Shown here: in pieces, positions 8,411-21,300 of the stretch | Layout: each line of letters begins with the position of its first letter | Position numbering within the stretch: position 1 is the first letter of the stretch | Assembly (NCBI GenBank): GCA_033064195.1 | Contig: JARBJD010000231.1 | Coordinates: 1 to 64,000, forward strand | Length of the DNA: 64,000 nucleotides | Reading direction: 5' to 3' | Source of the DNA: Blattamonas nauphoetae | Lineage: Eukaryota > Preaxostyla > Oxymonadida | Position numbers and translations under genes: made by a program | Notes under the pieces: generated by a model | Database searches by the model: none | Seen by the model: only the letters and a program-made list of their open reading frames with translations | What the model was told of the DNA's origin: nothing

Positions 8411-9699
8411 AAATACAACACAATCATCAAACAACAGAAGCAAACTTTTGCGATCATAAAGCTCGGTCTGGAGGAACTGCATGATCAAGTTTTACCTGAG
8501 ATACAAGTGGTAATCAGATCACTATATTACCTGTTGAAGCGCGGATATCATGATACGTTCGTGGATCAGCTTAGAACATCCGTTCAAACAGAACGACGTG
8601 CGCTACTAAGGATAAAAGAACACGGGTTCTCAGTCATACAACGGATCACGAACACAGGAGACAGAATTGATGCGCCAAATGTGAATGATATAGTTGATTT
8701 CTATTCATTTACATAAAGTATCACGACTCCATCTTCAAATGTTCGACAAGTCAAAAGAGGTGTGCCGTTTACCTTCCAACACTGTGTTCCCAGATAAGAA
8801 GCGATATCCAAAAAATAAATCGACTGATGACATCGGTGAACCTGAATATACTGTTGATATTCACGGTGACCAACAAATGAGTATATCTATCCAGCTTCCA
8901 TCCCTTTCAAAATTTTTGTATTTAGTCGACTATTGACCGTTCAGGAACTCTGTTTTGTCCAACTTTTATCAATCATCCTCTGTCAGGTACAAGATGCGTA
9001 TCTCGCTTTCTCGAATTAAACCCAAGAAAGAATTCATCAGAAAGTGATCAATTGATCAGCGAAACGCTCCCAAAAGACATCAGCCCAACGTCTCGAAAAC
9101 TTGCTGCAACATTGGGTGACATTCGTGAAGATCAAACGAGATGGTCTTCTTCTCTCCTGGACACGGTAAGAACATGTGTGATTGTCACTTCGGAGATATG
9201 TCGAGATATATGAAGGGGAGAAGACCGGAGATGAAAGTGCAATCTCTCAACGATGTTCACGCTTTTTTCTCAAGTGCATTTTCCAACTCTATAGCGAACA
9301 GCGAGAAACGACGACACACTTATCAATGGATCAAGTATGTATTTTCTCAATTTCATATAGTCAGAATCACAAACTATCAGCCGGAATTGAAGATTCATCT
9401 GTTTAGATTCGAACAATTTCAGTACTCACTTCGATTTGAGGTTGATGATTCCGAAATACAATCAGCATCAACAGCATCCGCTACAGAATGTAATAGATGG
9501 GGAACAGAAATCCAATGTGATTCGAAAAAAGTGGATGGAAAGGCAAAACGTTCGTATGCATCGCTATTCACAAGAAGCCAGCTCGGAAAAGAAGCAGAAA
9601 TTGTAGGATCAGCTCTTCAAGAAAGATATCAAGTATTGAAATCGTTGAAAGTACTATTTTCCACAAAAGTGGCACAATTTGTGGATGGATCAAGTTGAG

Positions 9700-9818
9700 T
9701 TTTTCTTCTCAGGGAAGTATTGTGTGCACGTTTCACTCTCGGTTTATTATTATTTTTGCTCAACAGACACAGTGAAGTGGGTGATACAATCAAAGACTGT
9801 TGCACCCAAAAACACCCA
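9700..9818 (-). repeat. Right terminal inverted repeat of the 1.5-kb element
   Basis: Reverse complement of the left repeat; small differences near its inner edge (AGGGAAGTATTGTG against ACAAGACTTCACT). Confidence 0.7.
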
Positions 9819-10108
9819 TGTGATGACGCAAACTTTCGTCCGTGACTGGAGCAACACTCACAAGCTCATTTCCGGATTGGATCACACGAATGACTCGTCT
9901 TTCTTCCAATTTCACACTTTTTTGTAGTTTGACGGATTTCAGATGCGGAGTAACCAAGGACAAGGTTGATCAGCCCATTTTTTTTTGATTTGTTTGTTCC
10001 CAATTGTGATCAAAATGGTTGAGACTAAACAGCCACACCCATATGTCTGTCATGTCAATCAGGGATACTTGAAATGAAAAATGTGGATCAAACACGAAAA
10101 TTACGCAA

Positions 10109-13100
10109 TTAAAGCTCATCCTTCGATCCATCCTCTGGACGAACATTTCTCTTTTTCTTTTTCTCATCACCACCAATTCCACGGAATGTATCAAATGCTT
10201 TCAATCCCTCCATTCTTTCTTCCATCTGTAGCACCTGTGCATGTAGTTTATTCCATTCCTGCAAAAGTGATCAAAGTGACATATCATACAGGCATTTCAC
10301 GTTCAGCATATTTCAACTTGTGTTCCTTCGTCAATGGATTGTTGCATAAATCCAGAGTCTTTGCCTTTGACCGCGTCTCGTCCGAACACCACGATCCACA
10401 CCACAACCACTCTTGAGGAAGCGAATAGATCGGGATCTGATCCTGACAATAATTTGGCAAGTCTTGGTCGAGATTAGAGAGGGAGTTTTTGTCGTTGCTG
10501 AACGTGTCATATGTCTTTCGAAGGTGATCACCGGCTCCCATCTCTCGGAATCTGATGAGATCGACAGCATACAATGCTGAGATATGATAAGGCTTGCCTT
10601 TCAACACTGTGCGCCAGTACTCCGACTGAAAGTTGGGGACAGATCAAAGAGATGAATAACAAGAGAAAATGAAAAGAGAATGACAAGAAAGATAAATGGG
10701 AAGAGAAAGAATTGGAAAACGTCAAACCTCCCAGAATCTGTACGGTTTCATCTCTGGCTTGTTGTTGCACATTGGAGTGTACGCATACGGCGCCCCCTTC
10801 ATGTCCAGGTCCATCAGCTCCCCAAAGTCTGTCATGGTCATCTGATCAGCATCGACGAAGATCACTCTCTCCAACTCCATCGGGAACATGACGTCTAAAA
10901 AGAGAATTTTGTACGCCCAAATCTTCCTCATTCTCGAAGTCGGCTCACCAAGCCACTGTGGCCATCCATAATCCATAAATTCGAAGGAGAATCCCATCTC
11001 TGCAGCCATTTTCGGAAGAACAGCTCGGAACCTCGGCGAAGTGGCAGAGTTGATAAACCAGAACTTGACTGGACGTTTGGCAGTGTTTACCACACTCACC
11101 ATCATTATCTTTGCAAGGCGTTCGTAAAGATGACCAGAGCAGATTGTGAAAATGTGGATTGTGTCAGTTGTCATCGATGGCTTAGTGGCAACTTTGGGAA
11201 CAGTTGGTTTCTTCGGTTTCTTTCCTTTCGCAGCGGTTTCTGCTTTCTTCTCTTCCTCTTTCCGAATTGCTGCTGCAACTTGTGGATAAACTGTACCTTG
11301 TCGTTGGATATAGTTTGTTCTGATGTTAAGTTCCATTCCATCCCATCCATTCATATCGACCCAGAATCCTCGCCTTGATTTGGGCAAGAAAGCCTCCCCA
11401 TTCGCAACATTCCCAGCCGGCTTGTCCAGGCGTGATTTTCGATCAGTCTTTCCGAGAGCGTGGGGAGAGATTTCGGTAAAGTGGAGCTGCTTTGATAGTG
11501 CTGGATGGAGAGTGACTTCATGGATTCCAGGTCCAGGCATGTGCAACTGGTAATACCCGTTCATTTCCATGACGATGGATGAATCCTTCCTCGGCGAGAA
11601 CATCAACTCGCCCGTGCTTTCGTTCTTGACGGGGTTGAAAGTGGTGAGGAACACTGGGGCTCCACTCATCGGGAAGTTCTGGACATCTCGCATCGATCCT
11701 TGGAGGAGGAACGCGTCGATGGCGTAGACAGCTTTGACACGCTTCTGTTGATCGATTTCAAAAGTTGGGGGAAGCATTCCATCATCGTCGTCGTCATCTT
11801 CTTCTTCTCCGTCAACATTCTTGATCATCTTCACATCTCGTCCAAATTGAATGTTGTCCAGATCGTCGACTGCTTCTTTTTGGATACAGAGCCAGGAAGA
11901 CGGAGCTTTGTGGTTCATTGTCCACACGAAAGATGAATGGGGGACACCTGGGAAGACTAGCTTGGGCGATGAAATCATTGACCCGTTTTGGAAGAATCGT
12001 GGAGACCGGAGAGTGGATGAGAGATAAAGAGAACGGAGAGGCATCTGCGACGGACAGATTGATGGGACAAGCCACACAGTTCCTGTCATGAATGGTCGGT
12101 AGTACGATCGGAGAGTGAAGAGGTTCTGGATTGCGGGACGATGGTCACCGTTCATCGGGTTGACAGCTGTCTTCACTTCCAGAAGTGTTGGCTGACTAAA
12201 TTCATTGTCAGGATCATCGTCATCTTCTTCTTCGTCCAGATCTTCTAAGTTGTACGCTCCTTTCATCACATCAAATTTGAAGAAAGTGTTCTCACTGGAC
12301 GTGAATTGGTCACGATGCATTGCTGAAGCTCGTGGAGCAACATAACAATGACGAGTCTGCATGAGGTTGAGGATGGAGACGAGCTGAGAGCTGTCTGTGG
12401 AAGGATTGGTCATGATGTTCGGTGCAATGGGGCGATCGGGATCTTCTGACAACTGATAGAGGAGAATGGCCTTTGGAGAGACGACAGCATCGATATTTGC
12501 GAAGAGAGGTCGCCAGACATGGATCGAACGCTGTTGAAGTTCAAATGTTTCAAGAGCATTAAACGCGTCTGCTGTGAAAACGAACTGTCCAACAGGACGG
12601 GAAAGAGTTGGGATGAATGGAAGCGATGACGATGAGTGTGGTTGCGTTGCGGTGACAATTGAATTGACTGAGGCCATCGAAAGATGTTTGGTGTAATCAT
12701 CGGTGGACAAGATTGGTCTGACAATTCCATTTGTGATGATGAAGAACGATTGCAGATGGGCATCTAAGATTCTGAACGAATTGACACTCGACACGGTCAA
12801 AGCTCTTTCCACAGCGCAAGACAATCCAAGTGAATCGATGAGGAGGCAGTGTTCTTTGAGAGCAGCGATGACCGACGCTCTGACGTCTTCGTAGTAGAAC
12901 AGCCCATCAATCGCATTCATTGCAGTCTCAGCCCATTTTTCGTTCACTTGCTCGTTTCGACGGTTTCTTCCATTGGCTTTGTTCTCATCAATCCAGGAGA
13001 CAATGGAGGCGTGGATCTTTTGAGATTTTTCCAGAGCAATAGTGGCGTTGTCAACGGTGACGTTTGACTGTTTCTTGCGGAGGGGAGGAGGAGCGTAGGA

Positions 13101-16100
13101 ATCGAGAAGAAGACGGAGGTAAGGAGCACGGAGGTTGAAGGGGATGGTTGAGATTGTCGAGAGGTAAACAACAGCGAAGGAAGACGGGAGGGGAGTGGTT
13201 GGGAAAAGAACGCCTGAAGAAAAAGGAGGAAGAAAGAAATAATGTCAAGAAATGGGGTATTTCAAATCATCAAAACAATATGAAATCTTCCAAAATGTGA
13301 GGAACATACGATCTTCGTCTGTCTTGCCGACTCTGTTGGAATAGTGATGAACAGTGTGCATCAAAATATGAAGTTGCGACAACCCTGGCGTCATGGACTT
13401 GACGATGGTGTTCAACATGTTTAGGTGTGTAGCATTCTCAGGATCTATCACGATGAGATGTGTCAGTGGAATGTGATTCTCGAGAACGTTCTCTCCAACA
13501 TTCAATTCAGCTTCTTCATCGTCGCTCCGCATATGTTGAACCATTCGGAAGGGACGGAAGGTGGTAACAGTTGATGTCCTTTCTGTTGGATATGAGACGA
13601 CTGGTGCAGCGTTCATTGCTCGGACAGTCAGAGTCTCAGGAGCAAAGTGGCACTTCCAAGCAGCGTTGAGAGGGGATGATTTGATTTGTGCTGTGAGGGG
13701 TTCGGCACTGGATGACGTGGGAGGGATGAAGAGGTTGGTTGGGAGGTCATGCGAGATAAACAGGAGTGGATGGAAGGATTTCTGAACGACAGTCGCGTGA
13801 TTTTCACATCCTGACAAGAAATCAAGATGGTACTTGTGTTCCTCACGGCGATAGCTGAGACGATTTGTTGAAACATTCAAAAATGATGATTCACAAGGAC
13901 AGATTGGGATTGTTGACGTTGTGTTCGTTCCGTTGTTCCCATTAGATTCAGATTCTGTTTCATTGGGTTGAATCAGTGGTTGCATCTCAGGTGCATACTT
14001 CCGAGTGGTCACACCAAGCTGATACGCCTTCTCCATCCACTTCTCTCCACTCAGCATCTTCCACAAATATTCAACAGGTGCGTTTGTCCGTTTCGCCTCT
14101 GGAAGATGCTTGAGCTGCTTGATGGGAGGAATGCGAAGATATCCTTCTCTGATCGACCAGCGGTAGAAGTTCATTTCTTGTGAGAACAGCTCGTTAACAT
14201 TATCGCTCAGCATGCCGAGGTTGAAGACGATTCCGTTGAAGAACATGGATGGGACTGGGATTTGGGTCTCTGCGAGAGAATTCGTGATTGCATCAAGTGC
14301 ATCTTCCACAGACAACAACCGACCTTCGACAACCTTCTTCCACTCATCCAGAGACATCATGGGGACACCACTTACCAGCTTCCTCTTTTTGTCGTTTGGC
14401 GGTCGATCCATGTTCAGACTCATCGACGTGACGAACTCCTTCAGACGGTCAACGGAGAGTTTGGGATTCTTCGTCGTCAATTGGTTCAGAATGTTGACAG
14501 CAGTCGCTGCATCGTAGTGTTGGCAATGCCACACAAACCAACGGGCGATTTTGTTGGCAGCCGAGCTTTTGCTGGTTGTGCCTGGTGTGTTGACTGGAAC
14601 GATTGCCATTCTGACTGGAACGCGATTCTCGAGAAATCCAAGATACATCTGATAGACCTCAAGACATTCTGGCTTTGTCAGGTCGAGGAAGGCTATCAAA
14701 ACAGCGAAATTCCGGCGGATGAGGGGGTATGGGTCGTTTGGAGGGTACTCCTTGAATATATCGCAATCACCAGACCATGACTGGAATTGCTTGTCAGTTT
14801 CAATGTTGTTCAGGTAAAGGAGAGGTTCAGGGAGGCGGTACATAACACGGGTTGTCTGGAGAGAGAAAGCCAGCGTGCTTGAACATGCTGGATTGACAAA
14901 ACTAAATTCATTGTTTCGCTCGTAGGAAACTGGGGGGTTAAGTGAAGTTTGAGCGATCTGCAGAGTGGTTGTAGATTGAAGGCCAAGAGAATTGATTTGG
15001 CGAGCATGGTTGACTTCATCTTCCGCAATTGACATGACGTTCCAAAGGCTTGATGTGAGATCAATGGCCCTATTGTTAATCAACGTGCTTGAGTGCATTG
15101 GGGAAAAGTGATTGTGCATCTCAATGATTGCGTTTCGCATCCCTGTTGTGACATTGATGCGAATGGCAGAATGTGCAAAGTAAGGGAAGACTTCCGTGGC
15201 TGTTTTCAAGAGTTCAAGTGGCCGTTGGTTGTTCATGATGATAGTGGCAGTCTGAAGGCCAAGGTCCTTAACTTGAGAGATCAGGAGATTCCGTTTCAGA
15301 GCAAGTTGTTTGAGACGAGAATAGAGGGCTCCCAACGGTGTATCAACCTCCAAAACAAACTCAGGTGTCAATTCTGCTTGAGTTTTGCCTCGACCAAGAG
15401 GGCGAAGTCCAGCAAGGTGAGGGAAGAATGATGCAACTTGGAGGATGTCAATCCCAAAAATCGGCCAAAATCTGGTCCACTTATCTGGACCAACATACAC
15501 ACAATTTTCAAGCTCATCAGCATTACCGTCTTGGTCCGGATCTTCCTCTAATTCTTCTTCTCCATCTGTTGTGAGATATTGACCAGATTTCTTTCCTTTG
15601 GACTTTGTGCCAGCATCGGCTGTGGCCATAGTATCTGTAAATTTGTATTCCGAATCACGGACAGAAAGTTCAACAGAGAAGCCCTGGGCAAGAAGGTTTG
15701 GACGAGGACTCTGTCTTTCGGTCATCAATCTGTTGTGTCTGAAGGTGAGATCGAAGGGAGGAGAGCCATCTGGTGTTTCAGTGTTTCCGGTTGTAAAAGT
15801 TGTTGGGTCTTCTTGAGCTAATTTAAGAGGGGAGAGCCATTCTTCAAGTGAAGGATGATCCAACGAAGAATACAGAATAACAACAGGTTTTTCGTTTGTA
15901 TACGTACTGGCGGATGGAAAAATGTGGTCGTGAGGAAGAACAACTGGAATTGTCTCGGTTTCCCCGTTAATATTGAAAGAGCGGGAAATTGAAAATTGGG
16001 AGTTTCTGAAAACCGCATCGAGAGCATCGAAGAGAGTTTCAATTGTCGTAAACACTCTTGAATTGGCTGGTGTGAGAAACTGTTGCGCCTTAGACTTCGG

Positions 16101-16571
16101 GATGCCTTTGGGAGCTGATGAAGATCCAGTAAAATTGTGGAAGGAAGGCGGTGAATAGAGGACAGCAAAAGTTGTCGGGATCGTTGTGAATTGCTTTGAT
16201 TGTTCGTCAGAACGGAGGAGGAGCCAAGACATTTCTGCAAGCTTGTAATGATTTTCGACAAGAGGAGCAAGAGTGTGTAACGTGAGACTTGCGTTCATGG
16301 CAGCTTCAATTGCGTTTGATTGAGCTAAAATGTGGACAAAGGCCAATGAATCTAGAAAAACATCTTCGTCCGCTTTCTTGAGCATTTTGTTCTCAATTAT
16401 AAAATCGACAAAAGTCCAAAAAGAGGATTGGCCAAATTTAGCCACAAATTCGGCAGCCTCAGCCAGGAGAGAAACCTGGGAAAAAGGAGCTTCAGTGGAG
16501 ACAATCACTGATTGATCCAGCGTTTCTCCATGTGAGAAGATCAGTAAAAAGAACAATAGTGAGAGACACAT
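10109..16571 (-). CDS. UGGT: UDP-glucose:glycoprotein glucosyltransferase (UGGT), ends in KDEL
   Basis: ER folding sensor that puts glucose back on misfolded N-glycoproteins. Frame-checked exons: 16571-13310, 13213-10728, 10625-10290, 10258-10109 (2,077 residues; introns 96, 102 and 31 nt). Residues 1-17 ([15 protein letters not shown]) are a signal peptide; the start 13 codons upstream was rejected because it buries that peptide. The long N-terminal part matches the thioredoxin-like sensor region. The GT24 catalytic domain begins near residue 1770 ([16 protein letters not shown]) and has the metal-binding FVDADQ near 1873 and the family signatures [20 protein letters not shown] and [12 protein letters not shown]. 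The protein ends in KDEL, an ER retrieval signal. It is longer than the usual 1,500-1,650 residues, partly through acidic inserts ([17 protein letters not shown]). It shares a 32-bp divergent promoter with CLN3. Confidence 0.95.
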
Positions 16572-16603
16572 GTTGTCAGAACTGATCGACCCAAAGAGAT
16601 AAT

Positions 16604-18241
16604 ATGGCAAAGAAGCCAGTTCGCACCAAACGGCAACTGACCACAGATGGTATAAAAATCTCCTTTTTAAACTTTTTTTGTCCAGAACTAGCCATCAGAA
16701 AACGTTGGGCAATCCGCAATGGTCTCAACTGGGTCGGATTCTTCCTGATTGTCTGTGTTATATGTTTATGAATATTTTGCATGTATATTTCTAGGGACTC
16801 CTCAACAATATGTCATATGTTGTTGTCAATTCATTTTCGAAGAAATTGATGGGACATTTCGGGAAAGAAGAATTGACTTCTGTCTGTGTCTGGTTAAATA
16901 CTGGACTGGGAATCTTTGTGCGAATTCTGCATTCTTTTCTCTACAAAGTTCCTTTCATGGTGCGTATCATCTCTGCTCTTGTCGCATACCTTGCCGGCTT
17001 GCTGATAGTGGCATTTTCGACATCAATCCATATTTCCATGTGCTTTGTGGGGATCATTCTGGTCGGAACGTCGTCAAACTTTGGAGAAAGGTATCTATCA
17101 TTGATTATTCATCTTTTCATCCTTATTCTCTGTCTTATTTCCGCTATTGCTCATCATCACAAGTGCGATCATGGCCTATATGCGTAAATTTCCCCCAGAG
17201 AGTGTTGGTGGTTTCTCAAGTGGAACTGGCTGTGCTGGAATAGCGGGTGCTGGACTTGTTCTCCTCTTTAGAGCAGTGGATCTCAAGCCAATGATCGCCT
17301 TCCTCGTTTTGACCCCTGCTACCCTTGCATACTTTCTCATTTACTGCTTCTGGGTGAGAGAGCCAAAAGGATATCCTCCAAACCCTCCACTTTATGAAGA
17401 CGAAGTTGTTGCGAATGAGGACGAGTCAGCTCTCCTCGGAACAAAATCTGAAGATGATGCTGGACTCAACGGTATTCACAAAGCCAGCCAGAATCTTATT
17501 GTCAATCGAACTGAAGATGATACAATTGCAAACACTGAAACGTCCCCACTTCTGTTTGTTCTTCATTCTTCTTCATCCTGTACAGTCCAGTAGAGAACGA
17601 ATATCAACCAAAGGAAACCACAATCAAGCGTTATTGCCGTATTCATGGAGCTGTATTCTCCTGGTCACTTCAACTCGGCCTTGTTTATTTGTTCGAGGTA
17701 TCGTCTTAATTCATCTTCATCTCTGTCTTAATGAACAGTATGTCATCACAACAGCTGGCTCAATCATTGCATGTCCAAAGTCTCGTTGTGAAAACGATCC
17801 TCGGTTTTATGTGAAGAACTCCTTTGAGATTGTGAGTATGGCGTACCAAATTGGAGTGTTCATTTCACGATCATCCCTCTCATGTGTGAAGATTCGCCGT
17901 GTATGGATCATGACACTCTTGCAGTTTCTAAACCTTGTTCTTTGGATCTTCCAAGATGCTGTATGCTCCTTTTCTTCTATCATTTGAAACAACAGTTCCA
18001 ATTCGTCCGTGGTGGTTTCATGTGGTTCTTATACGCACATACCATCTTTGTTGGACTCATGGGTGGTGGAATGTACGTGAATGTATTCTATCTCATCCTT
18101 AACGACAAAGAAAAAGGACTCACAAATGAGGACAGAGAATTAGCCACAAACATCACCATGATTTACATCAACCTTGGAATCACTAGTGCCGCATTAATCA
18201 ACATTCTCATGCAGAATGTTATTTTCAAGCACATCAAGTAG
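16604..18241 (+). CDS. CLN3: CLN3/battenin-family lysosomal membrane protein
   Basis: Multi-pass endolysosomal membrane protein (Batten disease family) linked to pH and amino-acid or glycerophosphodiester export. Frame-checked exons: 16604-16649, 16686-16750, 16795-17090, 17164-17553, 17586-17697, 17739-17960, 17996-18241; 458 residues (human 438). Family signatures: RNGLNWVGFFLIGLLNNMSY at the first span, GTSSNFGE, VGGFSSGTGCAGIAGAG and the closing GLMGGGMYVNVFYLI. About 11 hydrophobic spans. The loop before exon 5 is acidic (SEDDAGLNG), as in the family's cytosolic loop. Introns are 32-73 nt. It starts 32 bp from UGGT in the opposite direction, and ends 135 bp from the importin gene. Confidence 0.93.
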
Positions 18242-18376
18242 CGATTGTTTTTTCTTAAGTCTGTGAATAACACCTCACAATTGATGAATTTTGAACACTA
18301 TATTGATCATTCTTTCAAATTGTATTCTTCATGAAGTGATTAATTTCAAAAAAAGAAGAAAGGGCTATCATGATGA

Positions 18377-21300
18377 CTACTGGCTCTGATTCTGGAACAG
18401 TGTCATCAGTTCCGATTTCCTATCATTGTCGAATTCATCGTAAAGCGATCGGACTTGCTCAGCAGGCAGAAGATTCATCAGAATTGATGCAATCTGGACC
18501 ATAGAATTGGTCGTTTCATCATCAGTATAGTCAGTTTTAACAGTTGTCATGATGACAGAGAGAATTTTGATCAAAGCTTGTTCCAAAAGTTGTGCCTTGT
18601 CTCCAAGAGTGGCAAGATCGACAGTTTGAGTTTGGAAGACGTTGAGAACAAGTTTTCCTACTTCTTCTCCAAGTCCCATTCCAGCAATAGTTGGGTCATA
18701 CGAGTGAAGGTACTTGATGAAAGCTGAATGCTGGAAGATCGCTTCTTTGTCGTCCCCACTGATTGGGATAAGAGTGATCCAGACAGACTTGAAGTGGACG
18801 AGAAGTTCCGAGAGAGTCCTGTGGAATGTTGAGAGAGAGTCAAATGGAATCAACTGTGCTGGTGATTGAGAGACCAGGCTGTTGTATTGGTCTGACCCCC
18901 CTTCGATTGCTGTCGAGATTTGACCCAAAACTAATTCGACCCATTGGATTGTTTTGAGAATACATGTGCCGAAATTGGCATACATTCCTTCGAGTGAGTC
19001 GTAGTAGATTTTGTTCTTTTTGAGGTGTGCGACGATGAGGTGGGTTTTGTCGAAGATTTGGTGAAGCTGGCCGATGAAGGTGGAGAGGAGAGAGTGAGAC
19101 ACACTCACCTGGTTTGTTGGGAACTGAGTGAGGATGGTTTGATCTGATGATGATGCAAGCGGAGCCAGGGACGGGTCTGAGGCAGACAGGACTTGAGCGA
19201 GTGTGGGAAGGATCGCATTACAGAGTGTCGCTGCAGAGACGTTCATATGGACACGCTGGAACGATAGCCAATTGAAATCGTTCTCCACGTGGATGGATAT
19301 TCCGAAGAGCATGTTCATTAAGAACGCCATGTCCTCCACACTTGTCAGCTCGCTAAGCTGGAATTGTTCCCTCTGGCCTTCTGGAGAATTGAGAATCCGA
19401 CCCAATTTCTGGAGCGTCGCGACAGTCTCTTTGTTTTTGATTGATGTGATTATGTCGATTCGCTGGTCAGCAAAGCTGTCTTCCAATTCATTGGACGATT
19501 GAAGAACTTGGTCGATGTGTTGTTCCTGAGCCATCCATTTCTGAAGAAATGTGTCGGTGATGTGGATAAACCCAGGCATCTGTCTGTACGACTCCAAAAA
19601 GCCTTGCTCTGCACAATACTGGAAGCTGTCGATGGTCATGAAGATGCCAGTTGCTCTGTCGGCCTGGTCGGGGACGATCCAGCTCTCAGATTCGCCGTCT
19701 GACACTTGGAAGGGTTGAACACCCAACAGAGCATTGCCGAATGGGACGAGGAGATCTCGGTAACAAGGGAAGTAGTGTTCCCCGAGAACCAAGAAGCATG
19801 CTTCACTCATCTGGAGGATGGAATACACTGTCTTGTTTTCAGATTCGATTTCAGATTCATCGTCCATGTCAATTTCGAGGTCTTCGTCGTCGTCTTTTGT
19901 GTTGAGTGCTGTCTCAGCTGCCTCCTTCAGAATGTGATGACGTCTCGCCACAACGAATTGGAGCATGTTGAGAGTGAGTCGAGCGAAAGGTGATGGATCA
20001 AACAAGAGATCTTGCCTTCGGGAAGAGGGATCATCCGGCCAGGGAGTCTTTGTCCGGACTGAAGGAGGGAACTTTCTTCGTTCGCCAATGAACATCTTGC
20101 TGGATTCCAGCATGTCTCCGATTGCGATAAAATAACTTGTCCGTTCTTCTGTCGCGATGGTGGATGTCGGAAGGAGTTGTTCAAGAAAGAGCATCGAAGT
20201 GTTGAGAATATCAAAAGGAGAGATTGTCTGAGCCTCTCTCGCTAGATCGCCAACTGGTCTTGTCACAAGTTCCTGTTCCCTGCCTGTGAATGTGAATTTG
20301 ATGTGGTCACAGACAGCCTCGAAGAGCGTCGACAGAACTTTCGACAGAGGGACGGACGGGACGATATATCGTTCTCCTTTCGGCCGGAGGGGCAGATTCC
20401 CTTGGTTGAACGTGGCCTCCTCCCCAAACAGAGGAGTCTTGGCAGTTCCATTTAGCCCACAAACTTCTCGGAGTCCATTCAGGCACACAATCCAGATGCT
20501 GGGGAAATAGTTGACAAGACGGCGTTTGAGACTAAGGAGGTAGATTTCAAGCATGTTGAGGGCATCTTCTCTCGTTTGGAAACTGGTGGAACTGAAGGCG
20601 AATGGTTCTTCACCATCCAAATCGACATAAACCAATTCGGTTCCCTCTGGTGTGGTGTCGCTATAGTTGATGGCGATTGCCTTGGCTTGGCTGATACTCG
20701 TTGGGACGGCCATGGCATCTTTGAGCAGCGGGGGAATTATCTGGTCCATAAACGGCAGGAGGGCCTCTTTCAAGACTCGTGTCATTTCCATCCAGGCGAC
20801 ATCAACACTGTCTTTTCTGGGATCGATGTAGACCTTTGGCATCACGCCTGATTGTTCGAAGAAGAGTCGATCTTCGTGTTCACGCACCTTTTTGGCTTCC
20901 TCCACATTGTGAGAGAGTTTTTGGATTGCCTCGGTGATTGGCCCGATGAACGGAGAACGGGCGTTTTCATCACAAGAGATGATTGATGTTGTGAGAGCGC
21001 TCAATGCCTTTGATTGAAACTGTCGGTCTTCCTCGTCTGTGATGTTGTCAGCATTGACGATCGACAAGAGACTTGGGATGAGAGAGGGAGCGTGTGGTGT
21101 GAAGGCAGACTCGACCTTTTGAGAGACAGTGATCAAAGCCTCCATGGCCAGATCTGAAAGGCGTTTTCCATCCACCTGGGTGGTACGCGATGAAATGATG
21201 GATTTGATGGCGTCAAGAATCATCGGTAACACTCCAATCACATCCGTCCTCTGTGCTTCCTGGCAGAATGTTGAAATACCCATCACTGCAATGGACATAA

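Larger units (their letters stand above)
8289..9818. mobile_element. 1.5-kb terminal-inverted-repeat DNA element
   Basis: About 120 bp at each end are near-perfect inverted repeats: left starts GGGTGTTTTTGGGTGCAAC (about 8290) and runs through CGAGAGTGAAACGTGCACAC (about 8390); the right copy ends GTTGCACCCAAAAACACCC at about 9817. Inside are only broken frames: one around 8507-8716 (LKRGYHDTFVDQLRTSVQ) and one of 185 codons at 9141-9698. No DDE or other transposase motif was found. Most likely a non-autonomous or decayed DNA transposon; the family is unknown and no target-site duplication is clear. Confidence 0.65.

Noticed and set aside
16572-16610. Upstream UGGT start (MPYYLFGSISSDN)
   Set aside because: It would overlap the CLN3 start and push the signal peptide 13 residues inward.
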